From an uncultured Treponema sp. (GTDB lineage Bacteria > Spirochaetota > Spirochaetia > Treponematales > Treponemataceae): a stretch of 64,000 bases of DNA. Position numbers and translations under genes: made by a program. Positions 51,901-59,723 of this stretch are shown here, one piece after another. The notes under the pieces are model-generated. The model was not told the DNA's origin and made no database searches. It saw nothing but the letters and a program-made list of their open reading frames with translations. Numbering within the stretch: the first letter of the stretch is position 1; every line of letters begins with the position of its first letter. The stretch is from assembly GCA_937877515.1 (NCBI GenBank), contig CALFIX010000036.1:9351-73350 (forward strand). The letters are read 5' to 3'.

Positions 51901-52129
51901 AGATAATCCGGATGAGGAAACTGTAGATAATATGAGTCTCTGGGGACCGGCTTTAGGCCCTCTCTCTCAGGCACGTGCTCAGTATGTAAAAGAACAGCTT
52001 GTAAAGCGTGGAGTTCCTGCAAGCCGTCTTTCTGTAGAAGGCAAAGGCGGAACAGAACCTGTCGCAGATACAAAGAACAAGGCTGTTAACTGGAAAAACA
52101 GGCGTGTAGAGTTTATTCTTGAAAAATAA
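48968..52129 (+). CDS. FlgD-like repeat protein with OmpA domain
   Basis: 1053 residues with a signal peptide (about 1-24). The body is about six repeats of a calcium-like SPNxDGxxD module followed by an Ig-like FlgD fold (for example YFSPNGDGVLDTM, AFSPNGDGIQDKV, YFSPDNDGNDDDL; each ends near W-G/D-G-x-D/N-G-x-x-x-x-G-x-Y). An OmpA domain is at about 930-1053 (VTVVGHANKL, LSQARAQYVKEQLVKRGV, NRRVEFILEK). It likely links the surface to peptidoglycan. GAGG precedes the ATG. Confidence 0.85.
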   Translation: MKKSLVCRTCAAVLVLSLTASAFAERGPVYISPNNDGIQDTLEVPLKIKEKRYISEWNFIITNESGEVVRTIGNKVALPDRITFKTFFRSLVTPKQGVPVPSSIIWNGFFDDGSLAPDGIYYYQFTASDDNGNTATTSKMQVIVDNTPPEINLARLTDSDKSFGEGAKATLKIKQSGSTENLWTAKITDVDGKLIQNYKWENASPVDVEWNGTDSEGSIVSDGVYNYEITATDLAGNTSEKAVISNIIYSAEKPETSIAIAGSKYFSPNGDGVLDTMNFNVSIPEPTSKVNALTSWAVDILSKNSDKIMRNFSGKNNPPKSISFDGKAENGEVLPEGEYTARVTARYLNGFEPEPLYSPVFVLDVTAPKAVVNAGSEVFNGIKAMEINQQQLAMEEAWTGEKTWTGKILNEKGGLVREFDFGTSLPESIKWNGVDASGRIAPDGNYVYELSVTELAGNSSSVRTKTFELYTKETELVLAVSPQAFSPNGDGIQDKVDFTMVANDESGIERYTLSVLDAKKNVVRKISGTNSLPQTLSWDGFTEDGTRCSDGSYFAKLETVAKSGTSASTETSAFVLDNTEPEVAVSVPYSIFSPDGVSSKQKIPVSVTKSSVEDKWSAEIIGSNGKTVRSYSWQKSRVQDFAWDGTDDNGNKAANGKYSIKVSSTDAAGNKGEALIKDITLDARETKAYITNALDVFSPKAPEGKNAQKFTVKTSLAEGISAWKFSIVDATNNASVREWSEKDSKDLPANFTWAGDKTDGTVANGVYVGKLHVEYAKGNSVDATSSMFVCAQSEPKLSAKTAPKYFSPDNDGNDDDLFIKLSCETMAGIKNWSFTIKDRNGQSFWKTSGKSSMTERIIWDGRGNNGELVQSAEDYPYEFIVTDELGLTSTFTGVIQTDVLVVRDGDKLKMQVPSIIFRSDNADFGVKGAKDANGRVISQGITDAQKANNERILDMIATALKKFSDYRVTVVGHANKLTDNPDEETVDNMSLWGPALGPLSQARAQYVKEQLVKRGVPASRLSVEGKGGTEPVADTKNKAVNWKNRRVEFILEK

Positions 52130-52152
52130 GCTTTTTACTGTAAAAAAATGTA

Positions 52153-52192
52153 ATACCCTGCATCTTTTTTAGATGTGGGGTATTTTTGTTTT
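52153..52192 (+). terminator. Terminator after the FlgD/OmpA gene
   Basis: ATACCCTGCATCT pairs with AGATGTGGGGTAT (two wobbles), a T5 loop, then TTTTGTTTT. Confidence 0.85.
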
Positions 52193-52234
52193 AAGGTTCT
52201 TATACTCTTAAAATTATAAAAAATCAAAAAAACA

Positions 52235-52263
52235 TTGCCGATTTTAGATTTTTTTTGTATCTT
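52235..52263 (+). promoter_or_regulatory. Predicted groEL promoter
   Basis: TTGCCG, 17 bases, TATCTT, about 36 bases before the ATG. No CIRCE inverted repeat is seen in the interval. Confidence 0.5.
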
Positions 52264-52299
52264 ATAGGACAAAAGGAATTCATTTTTAGGAGCATATAA

Positions 52300-53928
52300 A
52301 TGGCAAAACAGTTGATTTACAATGAAGAAGCTAGAAAGAAGATGCTTTCTGGTGTAGAGCAGATTGCTCAGGCTGTAAAAGTAACATTAGGACCTTGCGG
52401 TCGTCTTGTAATGTTAGACAAAAAGTACGGTTCACCTACAATCACGAAAGACGGTGTATCAGTTGCAAAAGAAGTAGAATTAAAAGATCCATTTGAAAAT
52501 ATGGGTGCACAGCTTGTTCGTGAAGTTTCTTCAAAGACAAATGATGTTGCCGGTGACGGAACCACAACAGCAACAGTTTTAGCTTATGCTATTGTACGAG
52601 AGGGACTTAAGGCTGTAAGTGCCGGAATGACACCTATTGAAATTAAACGCGGAATTGACAAGGCTGTAGCTTTGGCAACAGAAGAAATCAAAAAGAACAG
52701 CCGTGCCGTAAAGGGTAACGAAGATATTACTCACGTTGCTACAATTTCTGCAAACAATGATCCGGAAATCGGCGGAATCCTTGCAGAAGCAATTGAAAAG
52801 GTTGGAAAAGACGGTGTAATCACCGTAGAAGAATCAAAGAACATGGACACCACTGTTAAGACTGTAGAAGGTATGCAGTTTGACCGTGGCTACATTAATG
52901 CTTACTTTGTAACAGACCGTGAACGCATGGAAGTAAATTATTCAGACGCTTACGTTCTTATTCACGACAAAAAGATTTCTACAATGAAAGACATTCTTCC
53001 ATTGCTCGAAAAAGTTGCTCAGACAGGTCGTCCTCTCGTAATCATCTGCGAAGACATGGACGGAGAAGCTTTAACAACTCTCGTTGTAAACTCTATCCGC
53101 GGAACATTAAAGTGCTGTGCAGTAAAGGCTCCAGGCTTTGGTGACAGACGTAAGGAAATGCTCCAGGACATTGCTATTTTAACTGGTGGTAAGGTTATTA
53201 CAGAAGAGCTTGGATTAAAGCTTGAAACAACAGAACTTTCTGACCTCGGACAGGCAAAGAGTATTAAGATTGACAAGGACAATACTACAATCGTAGACGG
53301 TGCAGGAGACAAGAAGGATATCGATGCACGTGTTCAGGAAATCAAGAATCAGGTAGAAAAGAGCACAAGCGACTACGATAAAGAAAAGCTTAAGGAACGC
53401 CTTGCAAAACTTTCTGGTGGAGTTGCAGTAATCAACATTGGCGCAATCACAGAAACAGAAATGAAAGAAAAGAAGTTCCGCGTAGAAGATACATTAGCTG
53501 CTACCCGTGCTGCTCTTGAAGAAGGTATTGTAGCAGGTGGTGGAATTGCTCTAATTGAAGCAAGCAAAGTTTTAGACGCAGACAAGGCAGACTTAGTTGG
53601 AGACGAAAAGGTTGGCTTCCAGATTGTAAAGCGTGCGCTTGAAGAACCAATCCGCCAGATTGCAGACAACGCTGGCGTTGACGGTGCTGTTATTGCAGAC
53701 AAGGCAAAGAATGAAAAGCCTGGTGTAGGTTATAACGCTGCTAAGGGTGAATGGGTTAACATGATGGACGCAGGTATTATTGACCCGGCTAAGGTAACTC
53801 GCTGTGCATTACAGAATGCTGCCAGTGTTGCAGGAATGCTCTTAACAACAGAATGTGCAATTACAGACATTCCGGAACCTCCAGCTCCTGCAGCTGCTCC
53901 AAATCCTGATATGGGCGGAATGTACTAA
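52300..53928 (+). CDS. groL: Chaperonin GroEL
   Basis: 542 residues. Typical motifs: KVTLGPCGRLVMLDKKYG, DGVSVAKEVEL, VAGDGTTTATVLA, GGVAVI, EEGIVAGGGIALI and a Gly-Met C-terminus (NPDMGGMY). It folds proteins in the cytoplasm with GroES. TAGGAG precedes the ATG. It is a single-gene unit: no groES is adjacent on either side. A strong terminator follows. Confidence 0.97.
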   Translation: MAKQLIYNEEARKKMLSGVEQIAQAVKVTLGPCGRLVMLDKKYGSPTITKDGVSVAKEVELKDPFENMGAQLVREVSSKTNDVAGDGTTTATVLAYAIVREGLKAVSAGMTPIEIKRGIDKAVALATEEIKKNSRAVKGNEDITHVATISANNDPEIGGILAEAIEKVGKDGVITVEESKNMDTTVKTVEGMQFDRGYINAYFVTDRERMEVNYSDAYVLIHDKKISTMKDILPLLEKVAQTGRPLVIICEDMDGEALTTLVVNSIRGTLKCCAVKAPGFGDRRKEMLQDIAILTGGKVITEELGLKLETTELSDLGQAKSIKIDKDNTTIVDGAGDKKDIDARVQEIKNQVEKSTSDYDKEKLKERLAKLSGGVAVINIGAITETEMKEKKFRVEDTLAATRAALEEGIVAGGGIALIEASKVLDADKADLVGDEKVGFQIVKRALEEPIRQIADNAGVDGAVIADKAKNEKPGVGYNAAKGEWVNMMDAGIIDPAKVTRCALQNAASVAGMLLTTECAITDIPEPPAPAAAPNPDMGGMY

Positions 53929-53967
53929 GGTAGTAACAAAATACGCTGGAATTGCGTAAGTAATTTT

Positions 53968-54001
53968 AAAGCTCTGCGAGAAGTCGCGGAGCTTTTTATT
54001 T
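53968..54001. terminator. Bidirectional terminator after groEL
   Basis: AAAGCTCTGCGA pairs with TCGCGGAGCTTT (one wobble) around GAAG, then a T tract. The convergent methyltransferase gene ends inside it. Confidence 0.85.
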
Positions 54002-54751
54002 TTCTGCAACAATTACCATTGTCTTTGCATTGTGATCGTATGCACTCAGGTCAAAGCCTCCAAAGACCTCTGCTTTCTTAAAACCGATTTCTTTTAGACT
54101 GTCCCTAAGTGTGCTTGCAGAATATAGCCTTTGAACAAAGACATGTTCTATGCGTTCTCCGTTTGGTTTTATAAGAATCCATTTGCTTTGCAATCCCTCC
54201 CATGCCCCTGTAACTTTAAACTCAGTAAGAACTGTAAGTCCTGCTCTTTCAAACCATTCGCCTTCTGTAAACCATCTTACGGCAGTCTCACGGCTAATAC
54301 ATTCTAAAATAAAAGTTCCGCCCTGTTTTAGAGAATCATATATGGATTTTAAAATTTTTGTATCGTCTTCAATGCTGTCGCAGTAACCGAAAGAGTTGTA
54401 AACATTTATAGCTGCATCAAATTTTTTTTCAGAACAAAAACTTCTCATGTCTTTCTGTAAAAGCGTCAAAGAAACATCTTCGTCCGAAGCAGTTTCCTTT
54501 GCCGCATTTAAGAAAGGTTCTGTAATGTCAACTCCGGTAACATCAAGTCCCAAAAGAGCTAGCTCCACGCTAATTCTTCCTGGTCCGCAGCATGCATCAA
54601 GAATAGAGCTGCCTTCTTTTAGATGTGCAATATTTTTAATGCTTTCTGCAATGCCCTTTGCCTCTGCCCAATGCTGTTCGTCAAACATTACAGGCCCGTA
54701 ATTTAGCCAAAAATCTTCTTCTTCAAACCATTCTTTTTTTTGTTTATCCAT
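53996..54751 (-). CDS. Class I SAM-dependent methyltransferase
   Basis: 251 residues. Motif I ILDACCGPGRISVELALLG with two Cys, motif II GVDITEPFLNAA, DMRSF, and INVYNSFGYCDSIEDD. A C-terminal beta sheet follows. Substrate unknown. It starts 13 bases after a hypothetical gene and is the last gene of a run that begins with a rubredoxin. Confidence 0.85.
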   Translation of the reverse strand: MDKQKKEWFEEEDFWLNYGPVMFDEQHWAEAKGIAESIKNIAHLKEGSSILDACCGPGRISVELALLGLDVTGVDITEPFLNAAKETASDEDVSLTLLQKDMRSFCSEKKFDAAINVYNSFGYCDSIEDDTKILKSIYDSLKQGGTFILECISRETAVRWFTEGEWFERAGLTVLTEFKVTGAWEGLQSKWILIKPNGERIEHVFVQRLYSASTLRDSLKEIGFKKAEVFGGFDLSAYDHNAKTMVIVAEK

Positions 54752-54764
54752 AGAACAGACCTTT

Positions 54765-55106
54765 TTAAATTTTATAAAATCTCTTCATCTCATCATCCGT
54801 AAAATCAAAAATAATTTTTATTTGCTCTAGCGAAAGATGAGCCGTGCTTATAGCTTTATCGGCATATTTCTTTTTTTCAAGCAAAAGATATTGTTCCGTG
54901 TTTTTTCTGTTGAATTCCCGTTCGCTTATAATGATTTCGGAAATCTTATCTTTGTTTTCTTGAATCCATTTTTCATTTTCTAATTCTTTGTTAAATTCAA
55001 ATAAATCTTTGGAATGTCTTACGTAATCGGCTTTTAGAGATTCCCGCTTACTGAGGTTTTCTTTTTGCTCGCTTAAAAATTGTTCTGCTAGTTCTGTGTC
55101 TGCCAT
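54765..55106 (-). CDS. Hypothetical helical protein
   Basis: 113 residues, hydrophilic, predicted coiled coil (KELENEKWIQENKDKISEII), ending FDFTDDEMKRFYKI. Not recognised. Its start overlaps the rubredoxin gene by 19 bases, so the two are probably translated from one mRNA. No signal peptide. Confidence 0.6.
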   Translation of the reverse strand: MADTELAEQFLSEQKENLSKRESLKADYVRHSKDLFEFNKELENEKWIQENKDKISEIIISEREFNRKNTEQYLLLEKKKYADKAISTAHLSLEQIKIIFDFTDDEMKRFYKI

Positions 55107-55234
55107 TTTTCTTCAAAAGCCTGTTTTTCTGTGGCACAAATAGGACATTCCCAGGAATCTGAAAGCTTTTCAAATTGAGCTGAATCTGTAAAAATGTAAC
55201 CACAGACGGGGCATAAATAAATCTTTATCTTCAT
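55088..55234 (-). CDS. Short rubredoxin-like protein
   Basis: 48 residues: two C-x2-C knuckles (YLCPVCGYIF and WECPICAT) with aromatic residues at the expected places and LSDSWECPICATEKQAFEE, as in rubredoxin. It is about five to eight residues shorter than ordinary rubredoxin because the acidic loop (DPxxGxxPGT) is missing, which is the form found in rubrerythrin tails. It binds one iron and carries electrons, in oxygen or peroxide defence in anaerobes. A weak TTTAAA-N17-TACAGT promoter ends seven bases upstream. Confidence 0.82.
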   Translation of the reverse strand: MKIKIYLCPVCGYIFTDSAQFEKLSDSWECPICATEKQAFEEKWQTQN

Positions 55235-55308
55235 CTAAAATACTGTAGCATGTTTTTTAAGAATTTTAAACCTTAAAAATTGCCTGACCCTGTCGGAACA
55301 GAATACCC

Positions 55309-55337
55309 TTGAATATTAGTCTTTTAGAGTGTATACT
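55309..55337 (+). promoter_or_regulatory. Predicted hprK promoter
   Basis: TTGAAT, 17 bases, TATACT, ten bases to the ATG at 55348. A TTTAG-N8-CTAAA dyad covers the -10 box. Confidence 0.7.
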
Positions 55338-55347
55338 AAACATATAT

Positions 55348-56337
55348 ATGTCAGACAAAAAAATAAGAGTTCTAGATTTATTGGATTTAGATTTAAAAGA
55401 TAGAAATGCTCTTGATTTAAGGTGTATAGCAGGGCGCCGCGGACTTTCTAGAGAGATAACTGTATCTGACATTAATCGTCCGGGGTTAGCACTTTCTGGC
55501 TTCTTTGATTCTTTTGCGTATGAACGCGTTCAGCTTTTTGGCCGTGGAGAATTTGCTTATCTTCAAAAATTAAAAGAAGAGGGTAAGTTTAATACCATAG
55601 AGCAGCTTTTTTCCTATTCAATACCCTGCATGGTTTTTACTCACGGGCTTTACCCTGACGAAACCTTTCTTTCTGAGGCGGAACGAACAGACTGTCCTAT
55701 TTTACAGACAGATTTAGAGTCAACAGAATTTTCTATGAGGCTTTTAAGAATCTTCTTTCAGCTTTTTGCTCCAAAGAAAACAGTTCATGGGGTTCTTGTT
55801 GAGGTTTGCGGTATAGGCATTCTGCTTACAGGGGACTCTGGCGTTGGTAAAAGCGAAACTGCTCTGGAGCTTGTTGAACGTGGTCATCGTCTTGTAGCTG
55901 ATGACATTGTTGAACTTAGTTGTGTTAATGGAAACTCCATAATTGGCCGTGGTGCAAATAAGCTTATAAGCCACCACATGGAAATTAGAGGTCTTGGCAT
56001 TATAAACGTTTCTCAGCTCTATGGTATTGGTGCGGTTCGTGAACATAAAGAAGTTCAGCTTGTTGTAAAGCTTGAGTCATGGGATCAGAATAAAATATAT
56101 GACCGTCTTGGAACAGATGCTCATACTCAGGATTTGCTTGGCGTAAAAATTCCATACATTGAGTTACCCGTAAAACCAGGTCGAAACCTTCCTATTATTT
56201 TGGAAGCCGCCGCAATGAATGAACGCTTAAAGTCTATGGGGTACCATTCTGCCAGAGAATTTAATCAGAATGTTCTTAAGTGGATTGAATCTGGAGAAGC
56301 TCAGTCTGCCTATTATGGCAACGAAGATTATTATTAA
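55348..56337 (+). CDS. hprK: HPr kinase/phosphorylase
   Basis: 329 residues. P-loop GDSGVGKS at 162-169, catalytic His in VHGVLVEV near 147, and C-terminal signature LPVKPGRNLPIILEAAAMN. It phosphorylates HPr on Ser46 in response to ATP and fructose bisphosphate and removes the phosphate with phosphate. The start 55348 (MSDKKIRV) follows the promoter; the longer frame from a TTG would begin inside it. HPr gene follows 81 bases later, lexA and holA after that. Confidence 0.95.
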   Translation: MSDKKIRVLDLLDLDLKDRNALDLRCIAGRRGLSREITVSDINRPGLALSGFFDSFAYERVQLFGRGEFAYLQKLKEEGKFNTIEQLFSYSIPCMVFTHGLYPDETFLSEAERTDCPILQTDLESTEFSMRLLRIFFQLFAPKKTVHGVLVEVCGIGILLTGDSGVGKSETALELVERGHRLVADDIVELSCVNGNSIIGRGANKLISHHMEIRGLGIINVSQLYGIGAVREHKEVQLVVKLESWDQNKIYDRLGTDAHTQDLLGVKIPYIELPVKPGRNLPIILEAAAMNERLKSMGYHSAREFNQNVLKWIESGEAQSAYYGNEDYY

Positions 56338-56418
56338 TGTTTATAGCTACTGAAAGTATAACTTTTTGTGTTATGCTTACAGTATGTAGATATTAAATAT
56401 TTTATAAGGAAGTTTAAA

Positions 56419-56685
56419 GTGGTAGAAAAGTTACTTACAGTTAGAAACCGTGCAGGTATTCATGCTCGTCCAGCAGCTTTAATTGCACAGACTGCAAATA
56501 AGTTTGCTTCAGAAATAACTTTGGAAAAAGATAATGCAACTGTAAATGCAAAATCTATTATGGGTGTTATTACAATGGCAGCAGGTTATAACACAACTCT
56601 CACATTAAAGGTCGAGGGGTCTGACGAACAAGCTGCAAGCGATGCTATTTTTAATCTTTTTGAGTCAAAATTTGAGGAGGAATAA
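56419..56685 (+). CDS. ptsH: Phosphocarrier protein HPr
   Basis: 88 residues starting at a GTG with AAGGAAG six bases upstream; the upstream frame is not needed. His15 in GIHARPAALIA and Ser46 in KSIMGVI are both present, so it can be target of EI and of HPrK. No EI or sugar-permease genes are nearby, in keeping with HPr systems of spirochaetes that act in regulation. The lexA start is only two bases beyond the stop. Confidence 0.95.
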   Translation: MVEKLLTVRNRAGIHARPAALIAQTANKFASEITLEKDNATVNAKSIMGVITMAAGYNTTLTLKVEGSDEQAASDAIFNLFESKFEEE

Positions 56686-56687
56686 AA

Positions 56688-57299
56688 ATGAAGAGTCTTA
56701 CAGACCGTCAGCGAGAAGTTTTAGATTTCATCGCTCAGTACACAGATGACAATTATCGTGCACCTTCCGTAAGAGACATAAGTGACCATTTTGGAATTTC
56801 TCTAAGAGCTGTTCAAGACCATATAGCAGCTTTGCAAAAAAAAGGTTATCTTTCATTAAGTGAGCGCCGTGCAAGAAGTTTGCATGTTCTTATTGATGAA
56901 AGAGCAAAAGAAGCTGCTCCTTATGTAAGTAAGATTCCTGTTTTGGGAACGGTTGCTGCGGGTAAGCCTTTATTAAGCGAAGAAAATTTAGACGGCTACA
57001 TAAGCATTGCAGAACCTTTCATTAGACCGGATAAATCTTATTTTGCACTTCATGTTCGCGGTGCCAGCATGATAAATGCAGGCATCTTAGAAGGAGATCT
57101 TGCAATTATTGAGCAAAAAGAAAGTGCTGATGATGGGCAGATTGTAGTTGCAGTTGTAGATAATGCTATTACAATAAAGCGTTTTTACAGAGAAGCTAAT
57201 CGTGTTCGCCTGCAGCCGGAAAATCCTGCTTTTCAACCCTTGTATTGTCAGGAAGTTCGCATTGTTGGAACTTTGTCAGGATTAGTTCGTACGTATTAA
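56688..57299 (+). CDS. lexA: LexA-like SOS repressor
   Basis: 203 residues. Winged helix at 1-65 (APSVRDISDHFGISLRAVQDH), autocleavage site Ala91-Gly92 in TVAAGKPLL, catalytic Ser127 and Lys164 (AITIKRFYR). The Ser sits in GASM instead of the usual GDSM. GGAGG precedes the ATG. It would repress DNA-repair genes until RecA filaments trigger cleavage. The operon partner is HPr, an unusual setting; holA follows after three bases. It is not known which operator it reads. Confidence 0.9.
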   Translation: MKSLTDRQREVLDFIAQYTDDNYRAPSVRDISDHFGISLRAVQDHIAALQKKGYLSLSERRARSLHVLIDERAKEAAPYVSKIPVLGTVAAGKPLLSEENLDGYISIAEPFIRPDKSYFALHVRGASMINAGILEGDLAIIEQKESADDGQIVVAVVDNAITIKRFYREANRVRLQPENPAFQPLYCQEVRIVGTLSGLVRTY

Positions 57300-57302
57300 A
57301 AA

Positions 57303-58310
57303 ATGGCTTCTGAGGTTTATCTTTTTACGGGCCCTGAGAATGGAGAAAAAAATGATGCCATTGAAAATCTTCGTTCAAAAGCCCGTGAAAAAAACGGCGA
57401 CTTAGATGAATATAAATATTATGCATCTGATGTTCGCATAATGGATGTAATTTCTCAACTTCAAAATGTCAGTCTTTTTTCTTCTGCACTTTTTATTGTT
57501 TTTCGTAATGCAGAACTTATAAAATCAAAAGACGATATAGATTTAATTTCTTCATACATCAGGGGTTCTTCCAAGAGTCCAAATACACTCATTTTTGTCA
57601 GTGATGAAAATTCAGTTGAAAAAAAATTAGAAAATTTATTTGATTCAAACAGAAAAAAAATTTTCTGGGAAATGTTTGAAAATCGTAAAAGTGAGTGGGT
57701 GCAAAATTTCTTTAAGAAAAATGGCTTAAGTATCCAGAGTGAAGCAATAGAACAAATTTTAGATATGGTAGAAAATAATACCGAAGCCTTAAAAACTGAA
57801 TGCTCAAGATTTTTTTATTGCTTTGAAAAAGGTCACGTTGTTACTGTCAGCGATGTAGATAAACTTTTAACTCATAATCGCGAAGAAAATGCCTTTACAC
57901 TTTTTGAAGCCATGTCAGATAATACAAGATCTCCAAAGCAGCGTTTTGAAACTTCTCTTGAAATCTTGCAAAAAATAAGACTTTCACGCGAAAATAATAG
58001 TGTAACTCTTCTTGCAGGGCTTACATATTGTTTTAGGCAGCTTAGGGCATGGCATAGCATTCACTCTAAACCTGTTCCACCGACAGAATCTCAGTTAATG
58101 GCAGCAGGGTTTAAGGGTAAGAAAAATCAGGCCCGCTATAAAAATGCCTCTTCAATATGGGGCAGTGGAGCTACTGCCTCTATTCTTGCACTCCTTTCGT
58201 ATACAGATAAAGAGAGCCGAAGTGGCGGCTTGTCTTTAGAAGATACGCGTCTTATGCTTCTGCTTTATTCCATTATTATTAAAAATGGGCTTTATCTGGC
58301 GACTTACTAA
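57303..58310 (+). CDS. holA: DNA polymerase III delta subunit HolA
   Basis: 335 residues, AAA+-like clamp-loader delta fold: VYLFTGPENGEKNDAI at the N-terminus, degenerate nucleotide site, IVFRNAELIK, NTLIFVSDE and a C-terminal helical domain (LLSYTDKESRSGG, then LEDTRLMLLLYSII). It opens the sliding clamp with the gamma complex. It starts three bases after lexA with no clear ribosome site of its own; convergent 4-base overlap with the PC4-like gene. Confidence 0.85.
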   Translation: MASEVYLFTGPENGEKNDAIENLRSKAREKNGDLDEYKYYASDVRIMDVISQLQNVSLFSSALFIVFRNAELIKSKDDIDLISSYIRGSSKSPNTLIFVSDENSVEKKLENLFDSNRKKIFWEMFENRKSEWVQNFFKKNGLSIQSEAIEQILDMVENNTEALKTECSRFFYCFEKGHVVTVSDVDKLLTHNREENAFTLFEAMSDNTRSPKQRFETSLEILQKIRLSRENNSVTLLAGLTYCFRQLRAWHSIHSKPVPPTESQLMAAGFKGKKNQARYKNASSIWGSGATASILALLSYTDKESRSGGLSLEDTRLMLLLYSIIIKNGLYLATY

Positions 58311-58534
58311 TCTAGCTGCATATTATTTAAAATTGCTTTTAAGGAAATAAGATCTTCTTTTGTTAATGTTACTCCTTTCCCCATTTTCTGATGGTCGGAA
58401 GCCCATGAGCGAATGTCGTATTTTGCAGGTCGACCTCCCCAGGAAACAAGGTTTAATTCAGTTTTCCATCCGCCTTTTCCTTCTGAAATTATACCGCAGT
58501 TTTGTTCAATGTTAAAAGAAAAACTCTCGTCCAT
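58307..58534 (-). CDS. PC4/YdbC-like single-stranded nucleic-acid-binding protein
   Basis: 75 residues. The pattern (F-x-I, GWKTELNLVSWGGRPAKYDIR, W, KMGKGVTLTKEDL) is that of the YdbC/PC4 family, which binds single-stranded DNA as a dimer. GGAG precedes the ATG. It is a single-gene unit converging on holA. A promoter is not distinct; the leader has an AT-rich TATA-like run (58558-58562). Confidence 0.85.
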   Translation of the reverse strand: MDESFSFNIEQNCGIISEGKGGWKTELNLVSWGGRPAKYDIRSWASDHQKMGKGVTLTKEDLISLKAILNNMQLD

Positions 58535-58709
58535 AAGTTTTCACTCCTTTGTTGTTTATATAGTACTTTTAAAAAGTATAAGCTAAAATTTAAAAACTTG
58601 CAAAAGTCTTGTCTTTTGGCAGTTTATTTTCTTTCTCTTGCCCAAAATAGGATTGTATTGTATCCTAAATAATAGTGAATGGTGTTCCATTTAAAATTCG
58701 GGAGGAAAA

Positions 58710-59723
58710 ATGATTAAGATAAAACCTTTTGCCGTGGCAATGTGTCTTGTTTCTGTTCTGGCACTTGTCTCTTGTAAATCTACTCCAACAGAAGAACCTG
58801 TGGAACCGGTAGAAGACGTAACAGAAGAGCCTGTTGTAGAAGAAGTAAATGATGTTTCAGATTTTAGTGCTTCAAATAAAGCCCTTATGGAAAAAATTGA
58901 GGCTGCTCGCAAAGCTGCTATTGATTCTGGAGCTGACTCATCTTTGCCAGAAGCATTTAAAGCTTGTGAGGCAGAATACGAGGCAGAAAAACTTGCTCTC
59001 AAGACAAATAGTGATAAAGATTTAACTAAGGCTTTGCAGGATTTATTGAATCGTTATAATGCACTGGAAGCATACTCAAATGCAAAAGCAAAAAAAGAAA
59101 GAATTGATTCGTTAGGTTTTGCTTCCTACGATCAGGCTTCTTACAATAATGGTTCTGCCCTGCTAGAAGAGCTTTCTGATTCAGATTCTTTAATTTCGCT
59201 GGGTTCAGACTGGTATAAAAAAGCTGCGAGCGCCGAAGAGTCTTTTGATAAAGTTCTAGATTCAGCTTTTAGAGCATTAGCCAGGGAAGAGCGTACTTTA
59301 GCATTTGCCGCAAAAAAAGATGCGGATAGTGTAAAAGCTGCCGTCTCAAAAAAAGATGAATATAACAAAGGTGTAGACGCGTTTAAGAAAGGTGACTCTC
59401 AGTATGTAACTGGAGATCCGGAAGGTTCGCTTCATAGTTATACTTCTGCAAAAGAAATCTTTACTGCTTTGTATTCTCAAATCTCAGAAGCAAGGGCAAA
59501 GGCTCAGGCTGCACTGGAAGCTGCAAAAGCTCGTGTTGCAGAAAGCGAAGACGTAGCTTTAGAGGCAGATAAAATTTCTCCTTTAGGTGATGAAGAAGTG
59601 GAAGGTATAGAAGACGAAGATTCTACCTTGCTTGAATCAGATGATTTTACAGAAGCAGAAACTCAGGCTCAGGAACTTGAAGATTCTGTAGATGAAAATG
59701 TTTCAGAAGTGGAGGTAGAATAA
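58710..59723 (+). CDS. Periplasmic lipoprotein with acidic ends
   Basis: 337 residues with a lipoprotein signal (LVSCKS; Cys at 22). An acidic Glu/Val/Pro stretch (TEEPVEPVEDVTEEP) follows, then a helical body rich in Ala, Lys and Glu (EAFKACEAEYEAEKLAL, LEAAKARVAESED), and an acidic C-terminus. It overlaps the next gene by one base. GGGAGG precedes the ATG. It is likely a periplasmic scaffold working with the LysM-like protein. Confidence 0.75.
   Translation: MIKIKPFAVAMCLVSVLALVSCKSTPTEEPVEPVEDVTEEPVVEEVNDVSDFSASNKALMEKIEAARKAAIDSGADSSLPEAFKACEAEYEAEKLALKTNSDKDLTKALQDLLNRYNALEAYSNAKAKKERIDSLGFASYDQASYNNGSALLEELSDSDSLISLGSDWYKKAASAEESFDKVLDSAFRALAREERTLAFAAKKDADSVKAAVSKKDEYNKGVDAFKKGDSQYVTGDPEGSLHSYTSAKEIFTALYSQISEARAKAQAALEAAKARVAESEDVALEADKISPLGDEEVEGIEDEDSTLLESDDFTEAETQAQELEDSVDENVSEVEVE

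Noticed and set aside
52200..52299. CIRCE element at groEL
   Set aside because: No TTAGCACTC-N9-GAGTGCTAA-like repeat in the leader.
53373..53702. Minus-strand frame inside groEL
   Set aside because: Shadow of the strongly biased groEL codons.
55309..55347. Upstream TTG start giving a longer HPr kinase
   Set aside because: The TTG falls in the -35 box of the predicted promoter; the ATG at 55348 gives the normal N-terminus.
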